A stretch of 64,000 nt of DNA from Nymphaea colorata (Eukaryota > Streptophyta > Magnoliopsida > Nymphaeales > Nymphaeaceae), in assembly GCF_008831285.2 (NCBI RefSeq), contig NC_045149.1, positions 1,924,001-1,988,000 of the forward strand, given 5' to 3'. A program made the position numbers and the translations under genes. Below are positions 21,119 to 32,429 of this stretch, piece by piece; the stretch's first letter is position 1; every line of letters begins with the position of its first letter. Under the pieces are notes generated by a model. It had not been told where the DNA came from. It was given only the letters and a program-made list of their open reading frames with translations, and made no database searches.

Positions 21119-23246
21119 CACAGACATGCACGCACACACGCTCACTACTCACCAGATGGTTGCCAACTGAAGCTGGTTAGTCCTCACAAGACCTTTAGGG
21201 TCTTGACCTGCATGTGTCTGACTACTCTCTTTGACAACTTAGGGTGTCAAGTGAGACTTGTAACGAAGCATCTCCTACTGACCTACTAGTGCGTCTATTT
21301 GTTCTTGTTTATTGTTTACAATGTACAGTTTCATGGCAATTGATGAGCTTGGTTGGCCAACATAACATGGATATGGATAAAATCCTGTCAATAGGTGAAA
21401 GATGTCAATCCAGTAGTTGGATAAATTGATTTAGTGGTTCCCTTAGCTTTAATGCCAGACAGGTAACCCAAGCGCAAACAAGATGTTGGTAATGCCTGAT
21501 ATATGTGAAGAAGTAGGATGCCATATGTACCTTTAAGTTTAGACCATGAACAGAATAATTAGCAAGAAAGCTGGTAAGATTGACGGATCCTTCTGCTTCC
21601 TAAGAAACTTAGTTACCATCCATGTAAAGCTACTTTGATCTTCCTAATGGGTTTCTTATTTGCCTTGCAAGTCCTTCCATTGATTATTGCTAGAGCACGA
21701 ATCAGAATAATGCAGCAACAAGATGAGATTTGAGAAATGGCTGTTAAAATCTTTAGTTGAGTTGAAAACAGGGGATGTCAATATAGTGCTATGGACCCTA
21801 TGGTATGATTTCTCTCTGCATCCCTTGATCAATCTCTTGGGTAAGTTTTTCCCAACAGCCTCTTTAGAGTTTTGTTATTCTCAGGAGTCAGGAATTTAAA
21901 GTACAAAAGAGCTAAGAATGATAAATGATACTGAAATCGTCGAGATTCTTTTTTGGAACTATGTAGCAACAAAAATTCCAGTGCTTTCAGAATAATACAG
22001 ACATTGGTGAGATTTTAGATCGGAACCCATGCCATGTTCTTTCCCTTTTGTGAGAGATTGAGAATGAAGAACTTGTTTTATGTGATTTAAGACATTACAC
22101 AAGCAATGTATTATAGCCTTGTGGCACAAGAAACATTAAAAAAGAGGGAAAAAGAAAGAATCGTCATGATGCCATTCTTGTAGCTCTCACACGATCTTAA
22201 GCTTTTATGTCACATAATATTCTGGCGTATAGTGGTCTATTATTCCTTTCTGCTAACGCTGTAATCATCTTTAACTGCATTCTCATTCTAACTTTGCCAT
22301 TTTTTGAACCTTGTGTAACATGGTAATCATCTTTAACTGCTTTCTCATTTTCTTTCCACTGAAACCTGCTTTTGAAGTGCATGCCCTCAACTTTTCACAA
22401 TCAGTTTGTGTAGTCTTTTGTGATATGAAGCTAAAGTGAACACTAAGGCTAACCTTAAGCTTCTTTCTTTCATGCCATTTGTCACTAAAGTTCTCAAAGG
22501 CAGCTGGTCGGGTAAAGGAGGCCATATCTAGTCTTCCATTTGCTAGTGAGGAGGATGATATTGAAGAAGCGACAGCTTTAACTAGTGCCAACCATCAAGA
22601 AGAAACTCCGGAGGATGAAAGGGTGGGAAAGGCCTCAAAAAATGATGAAATAGAAACTATGCAAGAGGACCCCTTTGGATTGGATGAATTGCTTCCTTCC
22701 GGCACAAAGAGAGTTGAAAAGCGTAAAGAGAAGAAAGATGCGATGGTTAGAGTGAAGAAAGCAGAAGATGAGCATAAAAGGTTTCTAACGGCACAAAGAG
22801 AAGCTCTAATTCTGTGCTTAGACATTGCTGCCCGTCGCTATAAAACACCATGGTTTATTCTCTTGACACATTTTCTTTGATCTCTATTTCATGATTGGGA
22901 GCTTATTCTTGTTTTTCCTGTAATGTACTTTTGGTTTCTGCCTTGGACATGAGTCATGATGCTTATCTTGGATCTTCTCAGGGCCCAAACTGTGATTGAT
23001 ATCTTGGTGAAACATGCTTTTGACAACATTGGTAGATTTACTGCACAACAAAGGGATGCAATTGAGAAGCTTTGGACGTCCATCCGTGAACAGATGACAC
23101 ATAGAAAGCAAGGCAAATCAGTTACAGGAAAACTAGACATGAATGCCTTTGAGATGCTTCAGGAGAAGTATGCCAATGAAAAGATCAGCATTCGTCATGC
23201 AGTTGGAGGAGGCGGGGATCGACGAGCAGAACAATGGCTGGGCTAA
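15663..23246 (+). CDS. Conserved plant protein of unrecognised function, 5 exons, about 398 aa
   Basis: Exons: 15663-15858, 18057-18340, 18505-18594, 22491-22852 and 22982-23246. Every junction is GT-AG and the phases join without a break; the last splits a tryptophan codon (TG|G). Exon 4 could alternatively start at 22500. The protein starts MAEDLFSDLPPPSA, a proline-rich acidic N-terminus. It continues with a helical middle (AMQKIAAHIRNPSKFGKASK; GSVKPGTADQFFSILEAAM), then an acidic stretch and a lysine/glutamate-rich coiled region (KRVEKRKEKKDAMVRVKKAE). It ends in a very conserved-looking block (TVIDILVKHAFDNIGRFTAQ; KYANEKISIRHAVGGGGDRR) closing with QQWLG-like AEQWLG. I recall such proteins as uncharacterised plant proteins but cannot name a function. 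No signal peptide or membrane segment is seen. Its charged makeup suggests a nuclear or cytosolic role (inference). Introns 1 (2.2 kb) and 3 (3.9 kb) are long; intron 3 holds a transposon remnant. The 3' half is duplicated at 53991-54746. Confidence 0.85.
18795..20105. mobile_element. Decayed 1.3 kb DNA element with GGGTAC-rich ends in intron 3
   Basis: The left end (ACGGGTACG, then CCGGTACCGGTAC and ACGGGTACGGGTA) and the right end (GTACCGGTACCCGTACTCGT, then ACCCAT) are inverted with respect to each other and packed with GGGTAC hexamers. Between them are a CG-rich leader-like part (19080-19200) and a T-rich part, with no transposase domain. The layout resembles internally deleted hAT elements of plants. 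I could not confirm an 8-bp target duplication, since the flanks (TATGATAC and GTGACATA) do not match cleanly. It must be spliced out with the intron. Confidence 0.45.
20252..20281. repeat. (TA)n microsatellite
   Basis: An uninterrupted alternating TA run in intron 3, between the GGGTAC element and the start of duplicated block A. Confidence 0.9.
21061..21115. repeat. (CT)n-(TA)n compound microsatellite
   Basis: A CT run is followed by a TA run inside intron 3. The matching place in block B (about 52967-53011) holds CT, TA and CA runs of other lengths, as expected for a microsatellite that changed after the duplication. Confidence 0.9.
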
Positions 23247-24020
23247 TTATGGACCCTCTGAGGTCGTTTACTTTATGAATGCCTTCTTCGGTGAAATGTC
23301 TATTTTCTCTTCAAAAAATCTCCACAGGAACAAGAACCGTCCTTGAAATGGTGAAAGCGATTTTAATCCCTTACAGCAATTACTGGGCCGTAGATTTTAG
23401 AGATGAGCTTTGAAGCAGAGTGACAGTCATCACTTACTCGGAGGTTCTTCACCATCCTGATTGGGGCGTTTGAAGCTGTACTAATAAGACCAAATGCTGT
23501 AGCCAGTTTCTCACTATGGTTAGCAAGTGCAATCTTTTTTTCTTGCTTATCTATATTAAGCAAAACCACAGAATTGTTGGCAATGTAACCTGCAATTTTT
23601 AGTTGTTCATTTCGGCTGGCATTTCTTGTATTTCTGGGGCCCGAGGATGCGAATGGTCCCCATTACGAACTGATGTATTGAACTGTTCACTCTTATCGAA
23701 CTAAAACCAGGTTTCTTTTTAATTCCCTGATCTTCAGCTTCTTCTCACCTCTGCAACGTCACCCCATCTGTTTGCTGCGGCATACATGTTTGACAAAAGT
23801 ACATGGTACCCGTAGTTGTCAGGTTCTAACTTTTGCTGCTTGATCGCCTAAGTGGGTGTTACCGTGGAGCTTGCAAGCAGCAAGAAGAGCTTTCCATATG
23901 ACGACGTTTGGTCTACATCGCATGCGCTCTATTAGGTTATACGCAGATCAACTATAATCCATAGTGCTCTACTTTGGGCCTCAGCCCAAACTCATGGATC
24001 ATGCGCTTGAATACTTGGTG

Positions 24021-24025
24021 CCCAT
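24021..24025. repeat. Target site duplication CCCAT (left copy)
   Basis: CCCAT directly precedes TGTTGGGG at 24026 and recurs at 32430-32434 directly after GTATCA. Removing the element and one CCCAT restores the reading seen in block B (GGTGCCCATCTGCTAAG). Confidence 0.9.
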
Positions 24026-25436
24026 TGTTGGGGCCCGCGGTCGGGAGGGATGCCGGAGGCAGCCGACCGCGCTCCTGAACGCCCAGAATCTCGCTCGGAG
24101 GGGGGAGAACACCAATGAAACAGTAACCGGCCTGTGAGAAGGGTGATGGCAGGGAGGACGCGCAGGGACAGGGAGGCTAACGGAGGGACTTGCAGGCGGT
24201 GTGGACGTCGGATGGATGAAGGGGAAACGGCAGAGGACGCAAAGGCAGCGTTCGGTGGAGTCTCCTCAACCTGGGATAGGCTTCAGGCGAAGGAGAGCTC
24301 GTTGAAGGCAGCCATGGGAGCTGGAACGGAGCAGACGCAGGGAGAAGAAGAGGAAGAAGAAAACATCATTATCATTGATGAAATGAGATGGAATCCAAGG
24401 GGGCTGCTGCCGGGAATGTCGTCCGGCGACCTTCTGGGTATGAACGTCCAGGGATGACCCTCTTGGGATTCCTCTCTCAAAGCATAAGCATCAACAATGG
24501 CTTCCTCCCCCTTTTAAAAGAGGAAGATGAGCCAACAGCCTCCCACAGCTCGTGTGGGAGATGGCCGACCAGAGACCCGGTTCGACAGTCTTGTCGAACC
24601 GGGTCGGGGGTGGTGAGTCGACCCGGGTCTTTAAGAGACTCGGGTCCCAAAACCGAGTCAAGAAATACGGGTCCGGACCCCAGTCCGGATCCCCCCAAAA
24701 GTCCGCGCCCGGATCCATAAGACTGCGCCTGGATCCGGGTCTACAAAAGTGACGGGCCAACCCGCCTTACAAGTCTGGACCCGTGTCTGTTTATTCCCTC
24801 AGTATCCCCCTGTACAGTGTCCAGCTCCCCTCGTCATGTCAGACGTCACAGCGGAGGCGTGTCCCGTCAAAAGGACACGCGTGTCCCGCAGGAACTCCTC
24901 TCGGCTGGGGCTCGTCTGTCGCTGCCGTGTCTTCTCGGCCAGGTGCTGCCGAGTCTCCTCGTCCGCTCGCTGCCGGGTCGTCTGGTGGGTCGTGCGCAGG
25001 GCTGTCGGCTAGCCCGCCTGGCGCTCGGGTGTCGCTTGGCCATGGCCGCAAGTCGGTTAGGCGGCAGCTAGCAGCGCTGCCGCCCGTCTCCCTCGTCCCT
25101 GGCCGCTGGTCAGCCAGGCGGCAGCCATCAGCGCCGCCATCCCTCTCGGTCTCCTCTGCCTTCGCCCCTGCCCGGGCGATGAAGGCTAAGCCTCCCGAGG
25201 CGTTCGCCCCCGCGCGGTGCGTCCCCTGTGGGCCTGCGGAATTAACCTCCCGCGACTGTCTCTCGGCGGTGCCCGGCTCATGTCTTCGGTCGAAAGCCTC
25301 TCTCTGATCTGCTCCGGGGTAATCACCCCTGCCTCCTGGCGCGTGGGCCACCTTGGCCGTCGGCTGTGCGTGGCCTCTCGCCCTCTCGGTGCTGGCTGCG
25401 GCCCTCTTCCTGGACGCCGATGGATGGGCCGTATCA
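24026..25436 (-). repeat. 3' LTR of the non-autonomous gypsy-like element
   Basis: 1411 bp. Read on the - strand it starts TGATACGGCCC and ends CCCCAACA. It is GC-rich, which opens long frames on both strands with no domain. It differs from the other LTR mainly by C/T and G/A changes. Confidence 0.92.
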
Positions 25437-25450
25437 GATCCATCCCCCTT
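25437..25450 (-). promoter_or_regulatory. Polypurine tract of the gypsy-like element
   Basis: On the - strand, AAGGGGGATGGATC directly abuts the 3' LTR start TGATACGG. This is the place and composition of a plus-strand primer tract. Confidence 0.75.
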
Positions 25451-25573
25451 AGATGGAGCATGTCCGCAGGCTCCTACAGTAAGTAACCTCCCTGTCATGT
25501 GGCCCGCCTTCTCTCTTTCCCGCCCATGTTCACGATGTTGCCCATTACGGACGCGCGGGAAGTCCCTCGAGCA

Positions 25574-26986
25574 CTACCTTTCCCCACCGGGATCCCAAGC
25601 AGTATGTGCTTGACCCATAAACGAACGGTCGGGGCTCCTTTCCCCCCGTGTACGACTGTCCTTGTCTGATGGCTGATTTGTGACCCTATGAGGCAGAAGT
25701 GGGGGTTGGAAGATGGGCGGAAGTGGTGCCCAACCTTGCGCGTTGGGTGGTGCCATTTGGAAGTAATGGTCGGTCGTCCCTTCGCCCAAGGCACCCTTAG
25801 AAGTGCTGCCATGTCCAAAGGCAAAATTGGTTACTTCATCCCCCTTTTCCTTGGTGAACCGTACTATCAAGTCACTTGGGCTTAGGACAACATCCCTTAG
25901 TGTTTGCAGCCAAGGGCTACCTAGGACCACATCGGGTCCACACCCCACCGATACATATAGATTTGCCCAGACCTTATAACTTTGGATCTGGATTTCCACG
26001 TCCTTACATTCAGCACCAAGGGGCTCCCTTATGTCACCCCCAACTTCCCTATTGCTAGTGAAGTGCCCTCTTGCCCCTCCCCAAATCCATCGAGCAACTT
26101 GGCGGTTTATGAGGTTACAAGAGAGATTGCCATCCATAAGCAACACCACGCCCATGGTCTGGATGTATCCTCGCAGCATTAGGCCCCCATCTCCACTGCT
26201 GGGATGCCTACTTCGGTCCTCACTCTCATCACCCCGGTTGTGTACATCTTTATCGTCTCCCTTGAGAGATCCGGTTGGAGGCTTGGAGGAAACCTCTCCC
26301 TTTGATCTGTCCTTGAGGCTAGGGGGCTGTCCACATGGGCGTCTTGGTCCCCATTTCGCTCCAGCATGGGAGCTTGGTCCTCTCTTGTCAGGATTTAACG
26401 GTTCTAGGGGAGTCAAGCACCGACGAAGGAATGGAGAATAGCTCGGTTGCTGCCTGCCCTTGTCGGCCTGCGGAAAACCATTTCTCTTGCTTGCCTTGTC
26501 CCACGTAAGTGGCTGGGGTCCCACTCGAATGGCAGGCGGTGTGAGCCCCACCTTGGGCTCGGTCCTCTCTTTCACTAGGTGGTGGTAGGTAGTCTTGAGT
26601 TGGGCCCTAGCCTCTTGGTCCAACTCATCTCCACCTTTCTCTTGTGAGGCCAAGAATCCCACCTTACATGGAAAACCTTGTGACGATGAAGCCTTCGGGC
26701 TGCTCTTAGTAATGTTAGGCCCCTTGGTACACGCGGGAGGAAGTCTCCTACAATGTGGAGGCAGCTGTCGGTTTAGCTCCCCCCTAGGTGGCTGTTGGGA
26801 GGGACTTTTAGGCCTCCTATACCCGGTCCATCTGCGTCGGTCATAAAAGGTGGCAACCAAAGAGTAACTCTTACCATTTTGGGCTGTCCAACATGGGATT
26901 TGTATCCTTCCGACGTGCCCGGTTTTACGGTGATGGGCTGCCTTCTCGTTAATGGGTTGGACCATTCCGGGAGGTCCTCTTCCCAA
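25574..26986 (-). CDS. Gag/protease-like open frame of the non-autonomous LTR element
   Basis: An open frame of 470 codons; the first ATG inside it is at 26963-26965. Residues ~1-260 are basic, proline- and serine-rich, without a recognised zinc knuckle. Residues ~275-385 resemble a Ty3/gypsy retropepsin: GVVLLMDGNLSCNLINRQVA stands where a D-S-G active site (IDSGASHNFI-like) is expected, and PDVVLGSPWLQTLRDVVLS matches the usual VLGxxWLxxLG segment. The active-site serine-glycine is replaced by glycine-asparagine, so cleavage activity is doubtful. No polymerase follows. It may serve as a structural or trans-processed protein, or be under no selection at all. Confidence 0.6.
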   Translation of the reverse strand: MGRGPPGMVQPINEKAAHHRKTGHVGRIQIPCWTAQNGKSYSLVATFYDRRRWTGYRRPKSPSQQPPRGELNRQLPPHCRRLPPACTKGPNITKSSPKASSSQGFPCKVGFLASQEKGGDELDQEARAQLKTTYHHLVKERTEPKVGLTPPAIRVGPQPLTWDKASKRNGFPQADKGRQQPSYSPFLRRCLTPLEPLNPDKRGPSSHAGAKWGPRRPCGQPPSLKDRSKGEVSSKPPTGSLKGDDKDVHNRGDESEDRSRHPSSGDGGLMLRGYIQTMGVVLLMDGNLSCNLINRQVARWIWGGARGHFTSNREVGGDIREPLGAECKDVEIQIQSYKVWANLYVSVGCGPDVVLGSPWLQTLRDVVLSPSDLIVRFTKEKGDEVTNFAFGHGSTSKGALGEGTTDHYFQMAPPNAQGWAPLPPIFQPPLLPHRVTNQPSDKDSRTRGERSPDRSFMGQAHTAWDPGGER

Positions 26987-27018
26987 GATGCCTGCGTGTT
27001 TATGCCAAGGTAGGAGGG

Positions 27019-28127
27019 CTACCGGTTTGGTGGAAGGGGCACCAGTCCCTGACGCCCCTTGCTTGGGGAAGATCTTCTAATACCCGATGGTTTGTCGCTG
27101 GGATAAGTCCTGCTCGTTCCCCTCATGGCTTTGGGAGCATTTGTCCCTCCCATCTTGGCTGACTTCAACCATTCCGGTCCAAGATAGACTTGGCTGAATG
27201 AAGCCAGCTCCTCAATCTGTTTTAGCGCATCCTTGCTGTGCACGGTCAGCATGGGTTCACGTCCTCGGCTGGGAACCGGTGTCTCCTTGTCCTCCTTGGC
27301 TAGAGGTCTAGCTAGCTGGATGCCAGCCTTTAGGTCATTCATGCTTGGCGTCTCTATAATCTTCAGGCTGATACATCTCGCAGTCTCTTCTAGACTTGAT
27401 TCAGTCGCCCTTTCTTCCCTTTGGTCTCGGCCATGTCCTGGCCGAGGTAGACATAGCTATAAGCAGCGAACGGACCCTCTGAGCTCGGCTGGGTCCTCTC
27501 CCGCTGGAGCATGCATGGTTCACACTCAGACTTGGCTTCCCTTGCAGCCGTATTCTGTCTTCGTAAGTGAGGCACCCGTCTACCCTCAAATCTGATTTTC
27601 CACTTCACCCTACGTCTGAAACTCATTCCACGCTTGGTCTGTTCCTTCTCCTCATGGGAAGACAATGGTTGTAGGGACTGTGGGTGCCCAGACATAGGTG
27701 GGACCTGTGGGGGGTCGCTTTCGATGATTTCCCACTGATTCATCATAGGTTGGAGCCGATCTGGTTCGCTCATGGGACTGATCATTAGGTGGGATGGCTG
27801 CTCGGGATCAGTCATGACTGTGACCGGGGGAAGGCTGTTGTCCTCAACGAAAAGGGGAAGGTTCCGGGGCCCCTCAGCCGGTTGGAGTCCTCTATGGGGT
27901 GGATGAAACGCGGCGGCATCGACATGCCCAAGGGCTCCTACTGCAAGCTGCTCCAGGGTCTCTTCCCTCTCCTGGACCGGTGCTATGGGTGACCTTATTT
28001 CAGAACCGAAACACTGGCGTGTGGCACAAAAACTCTTCTCCAAAGTGGCGCTGAGCTCCTTAAAATGTTGGCCTAGTTCCGAAATTGTTACCTTTCCCTC
28101 TACGGTTGAGCCCACCCTTACATTCAT
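27019..28127 (-). pseudogene. Gag-like region of the non-autonomous LTR element, broken
   Basis: Open frames 27390-28127 (245 codons from ATG) and 27019-27342 (about 107 codons) lie in different frames with a stop and shift between them. The upstream part reads ELGQHFKELSATLEKSF, a helical, charged stretch, then a proline-rich acidic middle and a basic arginine-rich end (RRVKWKIRFEGRRVPHLRRQ). Position between the leader and the protease-like frame suggests a gag relic, but no capsid motif is certain. Confidence 0.4.
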
Positions 28128-28129
28128 TA

Positions 28130-31007
28130 ATGATGTGTCCTTATTAATCTCTACACCGAGTGGAAGTTTTTCATGATCGTTCTGACCCGGATATACCTCT
28201 ATCCTGCCCTCACAAGATCTGGTCTGTTTGGTGGGAGCCGAGTTGTCATCAGCCCCCTTAGCTCGGGTTTGGCGTCCAGGTCACCCAAAGCTTCTTGGAG
28301 GATTTGTTTATCGTGAGATAGAAATGACACCGGTTGACCGTAGGGTGGCTTATCACAAAGTCACATTCCCCTGGTGTCTTCCAGCCGCCCAAACCTCATC
28401 TCCTAACGCGTTTGGCAACCCGGATTTATGCGGTTTGAAGATAATCTCCCTCGGTCTGTCCCCTTCCTTATAGGCAATTAGGAACAAGTCCATCTCGTCG
28501 CATCGGTCTCTCTCCGGTCCGTACATAACGTTTCAGCTGGCTGAACCTGAACCCATTCAGTCCTCAAATACGGAATGCCACTGCCCACTGAGGTCTGCAC
28601 GTAACACTCGGCTCGGAACTGCTGCCTTCAGCACTGCAATCTGCCCACCCTGGTGCTTACAAGCTGTCAACTGCTGGCTGAGCTAAGACGGCGGTCTGCC
28701 CACGGCCGAGTAGCACATGGTAGTTGTTCCTACCTCTTGGGAATGGTTGTACAAGGGTTCCCGGCCTGACAAAGGCCCTAGCTTCCCACAGAGGAGTACA
28801 AGTCTCAGCCCAATCCTCACAACAAAACTCTCAAGAGTAAAGGAGGCTTTAATGATTACAAGGGCGTTCGGTACAAAGATTAATCCTCTCCCAGCTCACT
28901 CAACAATCCATGCCTAGAGCGTACAAACCACGCCCTTCTTGCCCATAGTTAGGTCTTCCCACTGCCGGGCTGTGTCCCGTGCAAGGTGCACAAGGAGGAG
29001 CCCGAGCCAGGGGTGCCGGTGGCAGGGATAAAGCAAAGTACACCCTCCCCTCGCAGCTATAGGGTGAGGCGAAAGGAACCTAGTCACGGGGGCTAAGTCC
29101 AGCAGCTTGGCTGCTCTCCCGTATTCAGCAACCTCGTTTCTTCGGCGGGTGGCGTCTCCTAGCGATGTGGCTGCGCTTCGCTCCTTGACAAGAAAACGAG
29201 GCAGCGGTAGTCACTGAAAAGATATAACAACAACTAAAAGGGAGAAGAGGATGCACATCACCGTGAGCACGAAAACCCCTAGGTGCTGTAGCGTGTAGGG
29301 GGAAGCAATCGCTGGAATGGCGCCAGCGAACGCCCTTCCTTCTCCCACGTCCAGCCCAGTCGAAGCGGCTAGCTGGATCTCCTCCTCAGCTAAGGTGTGT
29401 GGCCCTCGGAATCAGCTCGTCGAGAGGATGACCCTTAGTGGTGCAGCTCGATCCAGCAAAGGAAAGAACAAGAACAGTCAAGGACAGTTCAGCAATATGA
29501 GTAAGTAAGGGGGAATGCTTGGAAATGTCACCAGATGTTCGTGTAAACCCCAGGATAAGATGAGAATGGGGTGTGGCAGTCGCCGGAAGCGCCGGCGGAC
29601 GCGTATTCTCCTTGAAGCTCTGGTGAGTAAAGACTCAGGCAGACGGTGACTTCAGAGACCTCTGTCCACTCAAAATTCCGTATCTCTTTGGTCCGATGCC
29701 CAAAAATCGTCAAACTGGTGCCAAAAATTTCTTAAGATCTGTGGCTTTCCAACAGTACCAAGAGCTCCAGCATCCTCCCAGTACAGAGAAAATCGGAGCT
29801 GAAGAAAGTGTCGCCTCTGGTGATCGGCGCAGGCGTGTTCCAGTGCTGTCTCAGTCCAGAAAAGAGGCTCTGCCCAACCTCCACTCAAAAGTCCGCTCCG
29901 GTTCGCCCTTAAGTCCAAAAATGCTGAAATTTGACTGCCAGAAAATAGAAAGTAGCCGGATCCAACGTACCCAAGACCACTGGAATCCGACCTCGGAGCT
30001 GGCAGCGCCGATCGCCGGAAGTTAGGGTAGCTTCTGGAAAATCCGTTAACTGTGAACACTGAAAACAGCTTCGGGTGGTGTCCTGGCGCTCTGACTCGTG
30101 CGACGGAAGTGGGGACACGCCGGACACGTCGACACCTCCGTTTAAACTGTCTGGACACGTGTTGTGCGGGACACCGTGTCCTCGGAATCGGATGCAACGC
30201 GGGACTCGTGGCGGGACACGGCGGGACTCGGTCGAGTTGTGATGCCGGACTCGACGGGACTCACGTGTCGCTGCGTACCGCCTTCGTTCGGGACATGAAA
30301 CACTGATTCGTTGTCGGGGACCGAAGAACAAGGCGGGATCTCGGCGGAATATTCCACCGAGATCATCGTTTTCGCCAGAAAATCCCGTCCACGCCGGAAA
30401 ACTTCGAAAACTCGCCGGGGGTGTTCAAATGAAGATTCTGGCATCGTTTCTTGACCAAATTCGATGATCCAAGGCTCGATCTACTCGAAAATGAGTCAAG
30501 AATCCTCGTGCATACTCACCAACACGAATTAATCCGCAGATCAATCGGAATCAGCGCCGGAATGCTCGGATATCACCAGAAATGGGGAAAACAGTAAAGG
30601 CAGACTCAAATGCAGAGGAAATACGAGTTTAGATTGAGGGAAATCGTGGGGAATACACTAACCGAGAAGGGATCAATCTTTTCGGGATTGATCGGCCGCT
30701 GGACAGTGAGAAATCCCCATCCAAATCGCCTGGAATCTGCCGGAACCCGCTGGAGAGGGTAAAGACGCCGGAAAACGCAGGGTGCCTTCAAAAATCCGTA
30801 GCTCGCTCCAGGGTGGTCCAAAAATCGTCCGAAAAATCCACAGCACTTCCAAGACGCAGACAAAGGAAATGGGTGAGTGCTCGACAGCTAAAACTCTTCC
30901 AGAAAATAGCGCCTCGGATCTGAACAGCGCTCTTCCGCTCGGTTTTCTGTCTCAGGCGGTCCAGCAACAGCAAGCTTATCGAATCGATCTCCCCTGGCCG
31001 TGCGACA
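28130..31007 (-). other. Long 5' leader of the non-autonomous LTR element
   Basis: About 2.9 kb separates the primer site from the gag-like region, much more than usual. It holds no long frame with a domain on either strand. One part (29300-30330) is GC-rich and opens frames on both strands by composition. Other parts (28540-28900, 30440-30700) look like ordinary plant DNA and might be captured host sequence, which only a genome search could show. Confidence 0.45.
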
Positions 31008-31019
31008 GCTCTGATACCA
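31008..31019 (-). promoter_or_regulatory. Primer binding site, initiator tRNA-Met
   Basis: On the - strand TGGTATCAGAGC, a perfect 12-base complement of the tRNA-Met 3' end, lies three bases inside the 5' LTR boundary at 31023. It fixes the element's direction. Confidence 0.92.
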
Positions 31020-31022
31020 GTT

Positions 31023-32429
31023 TGTTGGGGTCCGCGGCCGGGAGGGATGCCGGAGGCAGCCGACCGCGCTCCTGAACGCCCAAAATCTCGCTCGGAGGGG
31101 GGAGAACACCAATGGAACAGTAACCGGCCTGTGAGAAGGGTGCAGGGAGGACGCGCAGGGACAGGGAGGCTAACGAAGGGACTTGTAGGCGGTGTGGACG
31201 TCGGATGGATGAAGGGGAAACGGCGGAGGACGCGAGGGCAGCGTTCGGTGGAGTCTCCTCAACCTGGGATAGGCTTCAGGCGAAGGAGAGCTCGTTGAAG
31301 GCAGCCATGGGAGCTGGAACGGAGCAGATGCAGGGAGAAGAAGAGGAAGAAGAAAACATCATTCTCATTGATGAAATGAGATGGAATCCAAGGGGGCTGC
31401 CGCCGGGAATGTCGTCCGGCGACCTTCTGGGTATGAACGTCCAGGGATGACCCTCTTGGGATTCCTCTCTCAAAGCATAAGCATCAACAATGGCTTCCTC
31501 CCCCTTTTAAAAGAGGAAGATGAGCCAACGGCCTCCCACAGCTCGTGTGGGAGATGGCCGACCAGAGACCCGGTTCGACAGTCTTGTCGAACCGGGTCGG
31601 GGGTGGTGAGTCGACCCGGGTCTTTAAGAGACTCGGGTCCCAAAACCGAGTCAAGAAATGCGGGTCCGGACCCCAGTCCGGATCCCCCCAAAAGTCCGCG
31701 CCCGGATCCATAAGACTGCGCCTGGATCCGGGTCTACAAAAGTGACGGGCCAACCCGCCTTACAAGTCTGGACCCGTGTCCGTTTATTCCCTCAGTGTCC
31801 CCCTGTACAGTGTCCAGCTCCCCTCGCCGTGTCAGACGTCACAGCGGAGGCGTGTCCCGTCAAAAGGACACACGTGTCCCGCAGGAACTCCTCCCGGCTG
31901 GGGCTCGTCCGTCGCTGCCGCGTCTTCTCGACCAGGTGCTGCCGAGTCTCCTCGTCCGCTCGCTGCCGGGTCGTCTGGTGGGTCGTGCGCAGGGCTGTCG
32001 GCCAGCCCGCCTGGCGCTCGGGTGTCGCTTGGCCATGGCCGCAAGTCGGTTAGGCGGCAGCTAGCAGCGCTGCCGCCCGTCTCCCTCGTCCCTGGCCGCT
32101 GGTCAGCCAGGCGGCAGCCATCAGCGCTGCCATCCCTCTCGGTCTCCTCTGCCTTCGCCCCTGCCCGGGCGATGGAGGCTAAGCCTCCCGAGGCCTTTGC
32201 CCCTGCGCGGTGCATCCCCTGTGGGCCTGCGGAATTAACCTCCCGCGACTGTCTGTCGGCGGTGCCCGGCTCATGTCTTCGGTCGAAAGCCTCTCTCTGA
32301 TATGCTCCGGGGTAATCACCCCCGCCTCCTGGCGCGTGGGCCACCTTGGCCGTCGGCTGTGCGTGGCCTCTCGCCCTCTCGGTGCCGGCTGCGGCCCTCT
32401 TCCTGGACGCCGACGGATGGGCCGTATCA
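31023..32429 (-). repeat. 5' LTR of the non-autonomous gypsy-like element
   Basis: 1407 bp, the partner of 24026-25436. On the - strand it starts TGATACGGCCC after CCCAT-side flank and ends CCCCAACA just before the primer site. The element's promoter should lie here. Confidence 0.92.

Larger units (their letters stand above)
24026..32429 (-). mobile_element. Non-autonomous Ty3/gypsy-like LTR retrotransposon (8.4 kb)
   Basis: It is bounded by two LTRs (24026-25436 and 31023-32429) and a CCCAT target duplication. The tRNA-Met primer site next to the right LTR and the purine tract next to the left LTR show that it reads on the - strand. The internal 5.6 kb holds a long 5' leader, a gag-like region and a degenerate aspartic-protease-like domain. 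I find no reverse transcriptase, RNase H or integrase motif on either strand. It would depend on proteins of an autonomous relative. I counted about 35 substitutions and one 4-bp indel between the LTRs, about 2.5%, so the insertion is young relative to the duplication it sits in. Confidence 0.9.

Noticed and set aside
24783-25498. Open frames of 174-219 codons in both strands of the LTR
   Set aside because: They are GC-composition effects within LTR sequence, repeated in the other LTR (31776-32434) with no domain.
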